Below, one piece after another: positions 27,989 to 36,627 of a DNA stretch of 64,000 nucleotides. The translations under genes were made by a program, and so were the position numbers. Positions within the stretch are counted from its first letter, which is position 1. Each line of letters begins with the position of its first letter. The notes below the pieces were generated by a model. It was not told where the DNA came from. It searched no databases and saw only the letters and a list, made by a program, of their open reading frames with translations. The DNA comes from Mycobacterium haemophilum DSM 44634 (GTDB taxonomy: Bacteria > Actinomycetota > Actinomycetes > Mycobacteriales > Mycobacteriaceae): assembly GCF_000340435.2 (NCBI RefSeq), contig NZ_CP011883.2, positions 1,534,687-1,598,686 on the forward strand, written 5' to 3'.

Positions 27989-28440
27989 CTAAGACGCTGC
28001 TGGTGGTGCACCACACTCCGTCGCCCACTACCCGCGAGCTGCTGGAGGCAGTGCTTGCCGGAGCCAACGACCCCGAGATCGACGGCGTGGACGTGGTGTC
28101 CCGACCGGCGCTGGCCGCGACAATCCCGGACATGCTTGACGCCGACGGCTACTTGTTTGGCACCACCGCCAACTTCGGCTACATGTCCGGAGCGCTCAAG
28201 CACTTCTTTGACACCGTCTACTACCCGAGCCTGGGCTACGTGGCGAGCCGCCCCTACGGCCTGTGGGTGCATGGCAACAACGACACTGTCGGCGCCGCGG
28301 CCGCCGTCGGCAAGCTCGCGACCGGGTTGTCGCTGACTCAGGTTGCAGACGTGCTCGAGGTCGTCGGCCCCATCGACGCCGCGGTCCGCGAACGGGCCCA
28401 CGAATTGGGCGGCACGCTTGCCGCGACTCTCATGGAGTGA
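27985..28440 (+). CDS. Flavodoxin-fold NAD(P)H oxidoreductase
   Basis: A 151-aa WrbA/flavodoxin-like protein. The phosphate-binding N-terminus is VVHHTPSPTTRELLEAV and the flavin-binding loop GTTANFGYMSGALKHFFDT. It is slightly short for a quinone reductase of the WrbA type but has the full fold. It corresponds to H37Rv Rv2771c, third gene of the dapB operon. Likely a cytoplasmic FMN-dependent reductase; substrate unknown. Confidence 0.82.
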   Translation: MTKTLLVVHHTPSPTTRELLEAVLAGANDPEIDGVDVVSRPALAATIPDMLDADGYLFGTTANFGYMSGALKHFFDTVYYPSLGYVASRPYGLWVHGNNDTVGAAAAVGKLATGLSLTQVADVLEVVGPIDAAVRERAHELGGTLAATLME

Positions 28441-28455
28441 CCGGAAGGAGCGGGC

Positions 28456-29988
28456 ATGCCCGCTGTCATTGAAATCTCCCGTGGCGACAACCCATTCCCG
28501 GTGACGGGAGTTTCCCGCGACCGCAACCTCATCCCGCGCTACGACCGGTTGCCCGCGACGCTGCTGGACATGTTTGCCGAGCAGGTCGACAACCGCCCAT
28601 ACAGCGAGGCCATAGTCGAATTGGGTGGCGACCGGTTGACCTACCGGCAATTGTGGCAGCGTGCTTCACGAGTCGCCGGAGGGCTGCACGCGGACGGCGT
28701 GAGACCGGGTGACTGCGTCGCGGTGCGTTACCCCGCGGGAATCAATTGGGTGCTGGCGTTTTGGGGCATCGTGATGGCCGGCGGCGTTGCGGTACCGGTC
28801 AATACCCGATCGGCGCAGCCTGAAGTCGAGTTCGTGTTGTCCGACGCGGGTGCCCGGGTGGATCTGGCACCGGAGGCCGCGTTGCCCGACGGCCAACCGT
28901 ACGTGACCCATCAGCTCCGTCACGCTGACACCGCCGCGCTGTTCTACACCTCGGGTACCACCGGTCACCCCAAGGGTGTGCCGACCACCCACGAGGCTTT
29001 CCTGACCAACACCGAGAACACGATCCGATGTCTCGGTCAGCCAAGGGATCTCGGTGAGGAGCTGCGTACGTTGATCTCGGTGCCGCTGTTCCATGTGACC
29101 GGCTGCAACTCGCAGCTGTTGGTGGCCGCACGTCTTGGAGGGACGGCGGTGATCATGCCGGCATTGAATATCGACGGGTTGATCGCCGCGCTGCCCGCAG
29201 AGCGCATCTCGTTCCTGGTTGCCGTCCCCGCGATCTACTCGTTATTGGTGCAGCACAAGGGCTTTGCGGCCGCAGATGTCTCCGGCGTGCGCTGGGCAGG
29301 CTATGGCGGGGCACCGATCGCCCCGTCCCTGGTGCACCGAATGAAGAACGCCTTCCCGCAGGCCGCAGTGTTCAACGGGTACGGCATGACCGAGACCGCT
29401 TCGCTGATGACCGCCCTGCCTGACCAGGATGCCGTGGCGCATGCCGATTCGGTGGGGTATGCGGTCCCCTCGGTGGATCTAGGTGTGATCCCTGACGGTC
29501 ACGACCCGGGTGTGGGCGAGTTGGTGGTGCGCGGCGCCAATGTGACGACCGGCTACTGGAACCGGCCGCAGGCCACCTCGGCCTGCATCGTGGACGGCTG
29601 GTTGCACACCGGCGACATGGTTCGGGTCGACGACGTGGGTCGGGTGCACATCATCGATCGGCTCAAGGACGTCATCAACCGGGGCGGCGAGAACATCTCC
29701 AGCGTCGAGGTCGAGGCGGTGCTGCTGGCGGCTCCCCATGTCGCGGACGCCTGCGTGTTGGCGGTGCCCGACGACGTCATGGGAGAGAAGGTCGGCGCGG
29801 TGCTATTCGGCGGCACCGAGCAGATCGACGTGACGGCGGTGCTCGACCACTGTCGGGGGCAGCTTGCCGACTTCAAGGTGCCGCAATATGTCGCCGTAGT
29901 CGACAGCGCGTTGCCGCGTAACGCCGGCGGCAAACTGCTCAAGGGCAAGCTTCGCGGGCAGGTGGTGTGGGGTCCGGCCCGGCGATGA
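28456..29988 (+). CDS. AMP-forming acyl-CoA synthetase / ligase (FadD-type)
   Basis: A 510-aa adenylate-forming enzyme. Motifs: P-loop YTSGTTGHPKG (residues 164-174), NGYGMTETASL, GWLHTGDMVRVDDVGRVHIIDRLKDVINRGGENI, and the C-terminal catalytic lysine region NAGGKLLKGKLR. It activates a carboxylic acid to the acyl-AMP and then the CoA ester; the chain length cannot be told. It starts 15 bp after the flavodoxin-fold gene behind GGAAGGAG. I do not recall a ligase here in H37Rv, where PPE44 follows Rv2771c. Confidence 0.87.
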   Translation: MPAVIEISRGDNPFPVTGVSRDRNLIPRYDRLPATLLDMFAEQVDNRPYSEAIVELGGDRLTYRQLWQRASRVAGGLHADGVRPGDCVAVRYPAGINWVLAFWGIVMAGGVAVPVNTRSAQPEVEFVLSDAGARVDLAPEAALPDGQPYVTHQLRHADTAALFYTSGTTGHPKGVPTTHEAFLTNTENTIRCLGQPRDLGEELRTLISVPLFHVTGCNSQLLVAARLGGTAVIMPALNIDGLIAALPAERISFLVAVPAIYSLLVQHKGFAAADVSGVRWAGYGGAPIAPSLVHRMKNAFPQAAVFNGYGMTETASLMTALPDQDAVAHADSVGYAVPSVDLGVIPDGHDPGVGELVVRGANVTTGYWNRPQATSACIVDGWLHTGDMVRVDDVGRVHIIDRLKDVINRGGENISSVEVEAVLLAAPHVADACVLAVPDDVMGEKVGAVLFGGTEQIDVTAVLDHCRGQLADFKVPQYVAVVDSALPRNAGGKLLKGKLRGQVVWGPARR

Positions 29989-30387
29989 GCGGGACGGCTA
30001 CCGCAACAGCACGGACCGTCCGGCCGGCGGGGCACATTCGGGGCAAATAGCTCCTTAAAAGTCAAAAGTGACATTGGTGCGCTTAACACCAGGCGCCAGG
30101 GCCGGCGATTGCACCTAAGAATCGCGCGGCGCGTGGTTCATTCCGGTGCGGTTGCTTGACATTAAATGGCACACCCGACAGGACCATGTTAAATCTGCCG
30201 AGACACGCGTTAAGAACCCGTAAAAAACACCCTCATCGGCGTCTTTCGATGGTGGTTGCGGAGCCGCGGGTCGTTAGCCTTTTCTGAACGCACAGGGGCT
30301 GACCAGCAAATATTCTGGCAAAGTTTGCCGCACCCACGAATTAGCCGTCGCTACCGGTCGGCATGTTTCACACACGAGGAGCACTAA
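29989..30387 (+). promoter_or_regulatory. Long intergenic region upstream of the PE/PPE pair
   Basis: 399 bp without a supported gene and visibly more AT-rich than its surroundings. A TTGACA hexamer is at 30156-30161, but no good -10 element follows at the right distance. GAGGAG about 8 bases before 30388 is the ribosome-binding site of the PE gene. In H37Rv PPE44 lies upstream of the PE27 gene; no trace of a PPE reading frame was found here. Confidence 0.4.
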
Positions 30388-31200
30388 ATGTCATTCCTGA
30401 CCACGCAGCCTGAAGAATTGGCCGCTGCGGCGGCCAAACTGGAGACAATCGGGTCAGCGATGAACGCTCAAAACGCCGCGGTAGCAGCCCCGACAACCAC
30501 TGGCGTGATTCCCGCTGCCGCTGACGAGGTATCGATGCTGCAGGCGTCGCAATTTGCCGCTTACGGCACCCTCTACCAGCAGGTCAGCACCGAAGCCGCG
30601 GCCATGTACGCGATGTTCGTGAATACCTTGGGGGTCAGCGCCGGGACCTATGCAACCACCGAGGCCGCGAACTCGTCGGCGGCCGCTTCACCGCTTTCGG
30701 CTATCTCGAGCCTTGTCGGCGCGACGCCGACAATCCCCACTTGGCTGGACGATCTTTCCAACATCCTCGACGTCGGGATCGGGAACTGGGCTTCCGCCGC
30801 ATCCGATCTGCTCGGGATGGCCGGTGGCGGCCTTCTTTCTGCTGCGCCGTCCGCACCAGCTGACGCGGCCGCAGCGGTCGCACCGGCCGCGGCCGTAGCA
30901 CCAGCCGCGGCGGCCGCAGCGGGCCTCGGCGAGGCCCCGATCGCGGCCATGGGCCAGGCCTCCATGGTCGGCGCATTGGCGGTGCCACCCAGCTGGGCTG
31001 GAGTGGTGACTCCGGTGGCAAGCACTGGCGCTGCGACGGTGCAGAGCGTGGGCTGGACCGCTGCCGCGCCGCAAGCCGCGCCGGTGTCAGCGATGCCCGG
31101 GATGCCGGGGTTGGCCTCGGGCACCCGCAACAGCGTGAGCTTTGGGGTGCCGCGTTACGGCGCCAAGCCCATCGTGATGCCAAAACCGGAGACCGTTTAG
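30388..31200 (+). CDS. PE27: PE family protein (PE27-like) with PPE-SVP-like C-terminal tail
   Basis: A 270-aa PE protein. The 90-residue PE domain (MSFLTTQPEELAAAAAKLET, ending near YATTEAANSS with the YxxxE secretion motif) marks it for ESX/type VII export. The Ala-rich C-terminal part ends AMPGMPGLASGTRNS then FGVPRYGAKPIVMPKPETV. That closely resembles the tail of the neighbouring PPE protein rather than a PE-PGRS tail. It probably forms a heterodimer with the PPE protein. Size and position match PE27 (Rv2769c, about 275 aa). Confidence 0.88.
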   Translation: MSFLTTQPEELAAAAAKLETIGSAMNAQNAAVAAPTTTGVIPAAADEVSMLQASQFAAYGTLYQQVSTEAAAMYAMFVNTLGVSAGTYATTEAANSSAAASPLSAISSLVGATPTIPTWLDDLSNILDVGIGNWASAASDLLGMAGGGLLSAAPSAPADAAAAVAPAAAVAPAAAAAAGLGEAPIAAMGQASMVGALAVPPSWAGVVTPVASTGAATVQSVGWTAAAPQAAPVSAMPGMPGLASGTRNSVSFGVPRYGAKPIVMPKPETV

Positions 31201-31252
31201 GGGCCGGCGGCAGCTTACAGAACTTAGCGCAGAGACTTGGGAGGGTTAAAAA

Positions 31253-32404
31253 ATGGACTTCGGAGCTTTACCCCCAGAGATCAACTCGGCACGCATGTAT
31301 GCCGGTCCGGGTGCGGCACCGATGATGACCGCCGCCGCGGCCTGGAACGGTGTAGCAGCCGAGTTAAGCACTACGGCAGCCGCTTTCGAGTCGGTGATCG
31401 CGGAGCTGACCGGCGAGCAATGGCTGGGCCCCGCGTCGCTATCGATGGCCGCCGCCGCTCAGCCGTTTGTGGCCTGGTTGACCTACACCGGTGAGGCCGC
31501 AGCACATGCAGCCTCCCAGGCGATGGCATCCGCGGCCGCTTTTGAGGCGGCGTTTGCGATGACGGTGCCACCACCGATGGTCGCTGCTAACCGGGCTCTG
31601 TTAGCGGTCCTCGTGGCGACGAACGCGCTGGGCCAAAACACACCGGCAATCATGGCGACCCAGGCCCAATATCATGAGATGTGGGTGCAAGACGCCTTGG
31701 CTATGTACGGCTACGCTGCCGCCTCGGCGACCGCCGGGACGCTTAACCCATTGACCTCGCCGTCGCAGATGACCAACCCGACCGGGCTAGCCGGCCAGGC
31801 CGCCGCGATCGGTGCCGCGGCGTCGAGCACCGTCCAGCAGGTCGGCCTGGGGAACCTGATCAACAATTTGCCCAACGCGGTCATGGGACTTGCCTCCCCG
31901 GTCACGTCGACCGCCGCGACGGAGCTGAGCGGAATTATTCAGGACATCCCAGACATTCTCGACTTTCCGTTCGTGCAAAATACCATCAACGGCGTGGTCA
32001 ACACCGCGGCGTGGTTCGTGATGAATGCCATCCCCACCGCGGTGAGCCTTGAACACACTCTCGCTCCGGCCGCAACTGTCGCCGATGTTGCTCCGGCCGC
32101 CGCGGGAGCAGCGGATTTGGTAAACACGGTGACGCCGACGGGCGTCGCTGCGGGTCTGGGTGAGGCGTCCGCGGTCGGTGGCTTGTCGGTGCCGGCGAGT
32201 TGGTCCACCGCTGCCCCGGCATTGACGTCAGGCACGTCGGTGTTGGAGGGCTCGGGCTGGGCCGTTCCGGCGGAAGCCGAGTCGATGGCAGCGATGCCCG
32301 GGATGCCGGGGATGGCTGCGGCAGCCAAGGGCGGTGCCGGTGTCGCCGCTGGGCCCCGATACGGCTTCAAGCCGATCGTGATGCCTAAGCAGGTCGTCGT
32401 CTGA
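31253..32404 (+). CDS. PPE family protein, PPE-SVP subgroup
   Basis: A 383-aa PPE protein. The 180-residue PPE domain has MDFGALPPEINSARMYAGPG and the W-x-G signature in GEQWLGPAS. The C-terminal region carries the SVP motif (GGLSVPASW) and ends AMPGMPGMAAAAKGG, then PRYGFKPIVMPKQVVV. It is exported by a type VII system together with its PE partner, 52 bp upstream, and acts at the cell surface. It could be the equivalent of PPE43 or PPE44 of M. tuberculosis; only one PPE gene is present here. Confidence 0.88.
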   Translation: MDFGALPPEINSARMYAGPGAAPMMTAAAAWNGVAAELSTTAAAFESVIAELTGEQWLGPASLSMAAAAQPFVAWLTYTGEAAAHAASQAMASAAAFEAAFAMTVPPPMVAANRALLAVLVATNALGQNTPAIMATQAQYHEMWVQDALAMYGYAAASATAGTLNPLTSPSQMTNPTGLAGQAAAIGAAASSTVQQVGLGNLINNLPNAVMGLASPVTSTAATELSGIIQDIPDILDFPFVQNTINGVVNTAAWFVMNAIPTAVSLEHTLAPAATVADVAPAAAGAADLVNTVTPTGVAAGLGEASAVGGLSVPASWSTAAPALTSGTSVLEGSGWAVPAEAESMAAMPGMPGMAAAAKGGAGVAAGPRYGFKPIVMPKQVVV

Positions 32405-32440
32405 TGCCGCAAACGAAATAACGGCCGTCTCGCCAGGTTT

Positions 32441-32788
32441 TTACCCGTGCCCGGAACCGCAGCCGACGCCCGGCAGGCATCCGTAACCGCCTGGGACGCC
32501 ACCCGGTCCCGCGTTTACTCCTCCGGCGCCGCACCCGACATTGGGGATACAGCCTTGGCCGCCCGGACCGCCGCCGGGGCCTCCGTTTTGGCCTCCGGAG
32601 CCGCAGTTGCCGTTGTTGTCGCAGCCACCTCCGCCCGGATCGTCCATGGGAACAAAATGAGTGATCGTGGTAGTGGTCGCGGGGCTAGCAGCGAAAACGT
32701 CGGCTGCGGCCGTTGGTGCGACGGCCATCGCCACGGCAACAACCCCGGCCACTGCCAGTGGTTTCATCAGGGTTAATCTCACTAACAT
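32441..32788 (-). CDS. Small secreted Gly/Cys protein with three CX5C modules
   Basis: A protein of about 115 aa (108 if started at the ATG at 32767) with a signal peptide, MKPLAVAGVVAVAMAVAPTA followed by AADV. The mature part is Gly/Pro/Asn-rich and contains three evenly spaced modules: CDNNGNC, CIPNVGC and CLPGVGC, each C-x5-C, joined by GGPGGGPGG-like linkers. No family is recognised. The modules could be disulfide loops or a metal-binding array. It sits tail to tail with the PPE gene and diverges from fabG. No strong ribosome-binding site was seen at either start. Confidence 0.62.
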   Translation of the reverse strand: MLVRLTLMKPLAVAGVVAVAMAVAPTAAADVFAASPATTTTITHFVPMDDPGGGGCDNNGNCGSGGQNGGPGGGPGGQGCIPNVGCGAGGVNAGPGGVPGGYGCLPGVGCGSGHG

Positions 32789-32901
32789 TCTGGTCGCATA
32801 CCACATGTAGGCGGCCGCGAAACATGGCACGAGAGACCGGGGTGCGCCCGGTGCCCTCCGCTGGCGGGGTCCGGGCATCAACGCAACAGAAGGCATACCA
32901 A

Positions 32902-33684
32902 ATGACCTCACTGGATCTGACCGGTCGTACCGCCATAATCACCGGCGCGTCGCGCGGCATCGGGCTGGCGATCGCCCAACAGCTCGCGGCCGCCGGCGCC
33001 AATGTGGTGCTCACCGCCCGCAAGCAAGAGGCGGCGGAGGCGGCCGCGGCACAGGTCGGTGATGGGGCGCTGGGCGTTGGCGCTCACGCGGTCGACGAGG
33101 ATGCCGCGCGACACTGCGTCGAGCGCACGCTGCAGCGCTTCGGCAGTGTCGACATCTTGGTCAACAACGCGGGAACCAACCCTGCGTATGGTCCGCTGAT
33201 CGAGCAGGACCACGCGCGGTTCGCCAAGATTTTCGATGTCAACCTGTGGGCTCCGCTGCTGTGGACCTCGCTCGTCGTCAAAGCATGGATGGGTGAACAT
33301 GGCGGTGCGGTGGTCAATACCGGCTCCGTCGGCGGCCTGCACCAATCGCCGGCCATGGGGATGTACAACGCCACCAAGGCCGCACTGATCCATGTCACCA
33401 AGCAATTGGCGTTGGAACTCTCGCCGGGCATCCGGGTCAATGCGATCTGCCCAGGCGTCGTTCGTACCAGGCTGGCCGAGGCGCTCTGGAAAGACCACGA
33501 GGATCCGCTTGCGGCGACCATCGCGCTCGGAAGAATTGGTGAGCCCATTGATGTCGCGGGCGCGGTTGTCTTCCTCGTTTCGGACGCGGCGAGCTGGATC
33601 ACCGGCGAGACGATGGTCGTCGACGGCGGTCTGCTGCTCGGCAACGCACAGGGATTCCGCACTCAACCGCAAGCCCAGCAATGA
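32902..33684 (+). CDS. fabG: Short-chain dehydrogenase/reductase, 3-oxoacyl-ACP reductase-like
   Basis: A 260-aa SDR, same length as H37Rv Rv2766c. The NAD(P)-binding motif is TGASRGIGLAIAQ; the NNAG motif is VNNAGTNPAYGP; the catalytic Ser/Tyr/Lys are in NTGSVGGLHQSPAMGMYNATKAA. It probably reduces or oxidises a beta-hydroxy/ketoacyl-CoA or ACP. ATG at 32902 (MTSLDLTGRTAIITG) matches the orthologue start. It overlaps the acyl-CoA dehydrogenase remnant downstream by 4 bp, suggesting it once belonged to a beta-oxidation operon. Confidence 0.9.
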   Translation: MTSLDLTGRTAIITGASRGIGLAIAQQLAAAGANVVLTARKQEAAEAAAAQVGDGALGVGAHAVDEDAARHCVERTLQRFGSVDILVNNAGTNPAYGPLIEQDHARFAKIFDVNLWAPLLWTSLVVKAWMGEHGGAVVNTGSVGGLHQSPAMGMYNATKAALIHVTKQLALELSPGIRVNAICPGVVRTRLAEALWKDHEDPLAATIALGRIGEPIDVAGAVVFLVSDAASWITGETMVVDGGLLLGNAQGFRTQPQAQQ

Positions 33685-33911
33685 GTATTGCCGTCGACCT
33701 GGATGCGCGCGTGAGGCTGCTCCTCGAGGAGCGCAACCCAGCCACCAGCGAGCCGCGCGATTTCCTTGGTGCGTGGTTCGATCTGAGTCTGGTGCGTAAT
33801 CCCGCGATGCACGACGAGCTAATGCGGCTGTGGGGCGAAGCGGGGATTCTCGGATTGCCCGGCGACTATCGCGTCGATAAGGATCTCGCATGGAAGGATC
33901 TGGATAGATGA
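33681..33911 (+). pseudogene. Internally deleted acyl-CoA dehydrogenase (N- and C-terminal ends joined)
   Basis: This 76-codon frame starts by overlapping the fabG stop (ATGA) and ends by overlapping the next start. Its first part, LDARVRLLLEERNPATSEPR then DFLGAWFDLSL, looks like an acyl-CoA dehydrogenase N-terminus (compare FLGARFDAGLAWVHFPEG in mycobacterial FadE proteins). The last 25 residues, AGILGLPGDYRVDKDLAWKD, look like a FadE C-terminus. About 300 central residues, including FAD- and substrate-binding parts, are gone. The reading frame survived, so the peptide could still be made, but not as an enzyme. Confidence 0.6.
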
Positions 33912-35014
33912 GCATTGGCGACCTGCTGTACTCGGACACCGAGGAATCGCTGCGCGACAGCGTGCGCCGCCTGTTCGTCGAAAAGTGTCCACCGGAATCG
34001 GTCATTCGCGCTTACGACTCGGATACCTCAGCGCTGCAATACTTTTCAGATGTCTGGAGAATAGCAGCTGTTGAGCTGGGGATAGCCGGGTTGTTGGTGC
34101 CCGAGTCGCTTGGCGGTGCCGGTGCGAGTGCTCGTGAGGCCGCGATCGTGATGGAGGAGATCGGCCGGGCCGTCGCGCCGGTGCCGTTCTTGTCCAGCGC
34201 GGTGCTCGCCACCGTCGCGCTGTTGCGCGCCGGCGACACCGAGACCGTGTCGGCGCTGGCCCAGGGTACGGTCACCGCGGCGCTGGTGGTGCCGCTGTGC
34301 ACCGCGCCGGGCGATCCGGTCGCCGGGGTGAGTATCGGCTCTGATGGTTTGACGGGGTCCGTCAGCGGTGTCGCGGGTGCCCGCGAAGCTGACGTATTGG
34401 TGGTGCCGGTCGCCGGCCTGGACGGACTCGAGCTGCACACCGTTGCGCGTAGTGCGGCCGGTGTCGACGTGTCGCCGGTGCTGGCCCTGGATATGACCAG
34501 ACCCTTTGCCGACGTTCGGTTTTCGGCGGTGGCATCGTCGCGGGTAGGCAGGGGGGATGCGGCCGTGTCAGCAGCGCTAGAGATCGGGGCGGCGTTGCTC
34601 GCCTCTGAGCAGCTCGGGGTCGCGCAGTGGTGTTTTGACACCACACTGGCCTACGCCAAGCAACGCAAGCAGTTCGGTCGCACGATCGGCTCATACCAGG
34701 CGATCAAACACCGGCTCGCGGACCTGTGGTTTGCGGTCGGTACGGCCACGGCCGCTGCCCGATACGCCGCCGACGCGTGCGCTAGAGGCGATGAAGACGC
34801 AACCATCGCCGCGTCCGTCGCGCAGGCCTCCTGCAGTGGCATCGCTGTTCATGTCGCTGAGGAATGCGTACAGCTGCACGGTGGTATCGGAATGACGTGG
34901 GAGTATCCGGCGCACCTATACCTGAAGCGGGCCAAGAGCGACCAGTTGGCTTTTGGCACCGCCTACCGTCATCGGGCCCGACTAGCCGAATTGGTGGACC
35001 TGCCGGTCTCATGA
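33908..35014 (+). CDS. Acyl-CoA dehydrogenase
   Basis: A 368-aa FadE-type flavoprotein. The N-terminal helical domain has AAVELGIAGLLVPESLGGAG and AAIVMEEIGRAVAPVPFLSS. The C-terminal domain has the FAD-binding YAKQRKQFGRTIGSYQAIKHRLAD and QLHGGIGMTWEYPAHLYLKRA. The usual catalytic Glu position near the end reads GMTWEYPAH. Mycobacteria often use alpha2beta2 pairs of FadE subunits encoded side by side in steroid or side-chain degradation. Its partner here would be the collapsed upstream gene, so this enzyme may now be inactive or homo-oligomeric. Confidence 0.86.
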   Translation: MSIGDLLYSDTEESLRDSVRRLFVEKCPPESVIRAYDSDTSALQYFSDVWRIAAVELGIAGLLVPESLGGAGASAREAAIVMEEIGRAVAPVPFLSSAVLATVALLRAGDTETVSALAQGTVTAALVVPLCTAPGDPVAGVSIGSDGLTGSVSGVAGAREADVLVVPVAGLDGLELHTVARSAAGVDVSPVLALDMTRPFADVRFSAVASSRVGRGDAAVSAALEIGAALLASEQLGVAQWCFDTTLAYAKQRKQFGRTIGSYQAIKHRLADLWFAVGTATAAARYAADACARGDEDATIAASVAQASCSGIAVHVAEECVQLHGGIGMTWEYPAHLYLKRAKSDQLAFGTAYRHRARLAELVDLPVS

Positions 35015-35070
35015 TCGGCGCCGCTAGCGGTCCAGCGTTCGCACGCAGAGTTGGTGGGCCCGTGGGCCTA

Positions 35071-35988
35071 TTACTTGCTCAGCAGCGCGGCCCACGGCTG
35101 CCCGGCATACGGCTCGTGTTGGAAAATCTCTAGATAAGTCGCCGGTAGGGCCGCGACAACGTCGCTGCATTGGTGCAGCTCACTGTCACCCAGGGTGGTC
35201 TCATACCCCGGTGGCGTGGCGTTCTGTACGCCGGGTAGCAACGCCACACCTGAGTGACCAACGCCGACGAAGTCCAAGATGGCGGCCGCGGCCTGCGGAC
35301 TGTTCAAGTCCTGTGGGCTGTGCAGAGTAAGGCAACGGGCGTGCATGTCGAAGCGCTGCAGGTAGTCCATGGCCCTGTTTTCGAGCTCGATCCACTGGAT
35401 GAGATAGCGTTGAAAAAGGGTGAGCTGTGATAGGTCGAAGCTGCTGAAAATTGGCTCAAGTTCGGTGAGCGTCCAGCGCTTGTACCGGCGGCCGTCGCGT
35501 CCGCGGTAATACCGATACCGGTAGCGCACGGGATACTTGCGGCGCTTGACCATCCATCTTTCGCGATTCGATTCGCTGCATGCGACTTCCAGCGGATGGC
35601 GGATCAGGTGAAATACCTTGGACTGCGGAAAGAACTCCGGGGCAAGATCCCAGTAGGACTTGAGGAAGGCGTGGCTGGTTTCGATGTAAATCGGCGTGCC
35701 GCACAAGTCGATCGCGCGGCGCTTTCTGCGCAGCACGGCCCGCACGGCGTCGAACTGTCCTGTGGCGCGGTCGTAGATTACCCGGCCGAACATCGACGGG
35801 TTCCACAGATTGAGATCGTTGCTTTCGTGTACGACGGTGCACTGCGGTGCATTGCGCTTAAGTAACTCGCTGAGACACATGGTCCCTGAACGTGCACTGG
35901 TCAGGGCAAATACGGTCGACCGGGTCTTGGCGTCGCGCAGCAGGCTCTGCGGCGCTAGCTGGCGAGACACGGCAAACATGATTGCCAC
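35071..35988 (-). CDS. Sulfotransferase-like protein
   Basis: A 305-aa PAPS-dependent sulfotransferase-type protein. The 5'-phosphosulfate-binding loop is TSARSGTMCLSELLK (residues 30-44) and the 3'-phosphate-binding segment is KVFHLIRHPLEVACSESNRERW. Mycobacterial Stf proteins sulfate trehalose, glycopeptidolipids or menaquinone; the acceptor here is not predictable. The Arg/Tyr-rich stretch RRKYPVRYRYRYYRGRDGRR is unusual and may contact a lipid or anionic acceptor. ATG at 35979 is an alternative start. I do not recall it in H37Rv at this place. Confidence 0.8.
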   Translation of the reverse strand: MAIMFAVSRQLAPQSLLRDAKTRSTVFALTSARSGTMCLSELLKRNAPQCTVVHESNDLNLWNPSMFGRVIYDRATGQFDAVRAVLRRKRRAIDLCGTPIYIETSHAFLKSYWDLAPEFFPQSKVFHLIRHPLEVACSESNRERWMVKRRKYPVRYRYRYYRGRDGRRYKRWTLTELEPIFSSFDLSQLTLFQRYLIQWIELENRAMDYLQRFDMHARCLTLHSPQDLNSPQAAAAILDFVGVGHSGVALLPGVQNATPPGYETTLGDSELHQCSDVVAALPATYLEIFQHEPYAGQPWAALLSK

Positions 35989-36166
35989 AAGTTAGCACCG
36001 GTGACTGTAGGCCGGCTGCCGTTTGGCCGATTCGAATGACGATTACCGGCATAGCCCCACGTCGAGACCGGCTCGGCGAGGTCGAAGGCTGCTCGGTCAA
36101 CCAAGCCGCCGTCGGTGGCTAACGACCTTGGGACCCTCGTGGTCGGCGTCGGCGACGGGCTCGTCG

Positions 36167-36595
36167 CTAAACGACTTCGGGGAGGCTACGGCGAAACGTG
36201 AAGCAGCGGTGAGCAAACCACCTGTACACCACGGTTACGGTGACGACGACCAGCTGCGATAGCAGTACCTGCAAGCCGAACACCTCGACCAGCAGCGGCA
36301 ACATAGCGAAGTTGAAGCCCAGCACGGAGAGGTTGACCAGCTCGAACCGGGCAAGGTCACGCAACACGTGACCGGTCACGTGGAACACGAACCTGCGGTT
36401 GAGGACGAACGCGCACAGCATGGCCACGATGTGCGTGCAGAGCAACACGCCCAGGTAGCCGATGGCATCCCGTAACAGCCAGAGGAACACAGCGAACCAA
36501 CCCATTCCGATTGCCGTGTTCGCAGCACCAACAGTGAGGAAGGTGACTCGCTGATCCCGAATAATCCGGACCAGCGGGCCGGAAACACCGCTCAT
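36167..36595 (-). CDS. GtrA-family membrane protein
   Basis: A 142-aa protein with four predicted membrane helices: FLTVGAANTAIGMGWFAVFL, GVLLCTHIVAMLCAFVLNRR, VNLSVLGFNFAMLPLLVEVF and LLSQLVVVTVTVVYRWFAHR. The motifs FLTVGAANT and NRRFVF are those of GtrA proteins, which help move polyprenyl-phosphate-linked sugars across the membrane. A start 54 bp further upstream is also open. Usually such genes pair with a glycosyltransferase; here only a possible remnant lies upstream. Confidence 0.82.
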   Translation of the reverse strand: MSGVSGPLVRIIRDQRVTFLTVGAANTAIGMGWFAVFLWLLRDAIGYLGVLLCTHIVAMLCAFVLNRRFVFHVTGHVLRDLARFELVNLSVLGFNFAMLPLLVEVFGLQVLLSQLVVVTVTVVYRWFAHRCFTFRRSLPEVV

Positions 36596-36627
36596 CCTTG
36601 CAGGAAGGCACGTCTGCTCGTCTTGGC

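Noticed and set aside
30156..30161. TTGACA as -35 box of the PE gene
   Set aside because: No acceptable -10 element at 16-19 bp; a chance match in an AT-richer gap is possible.
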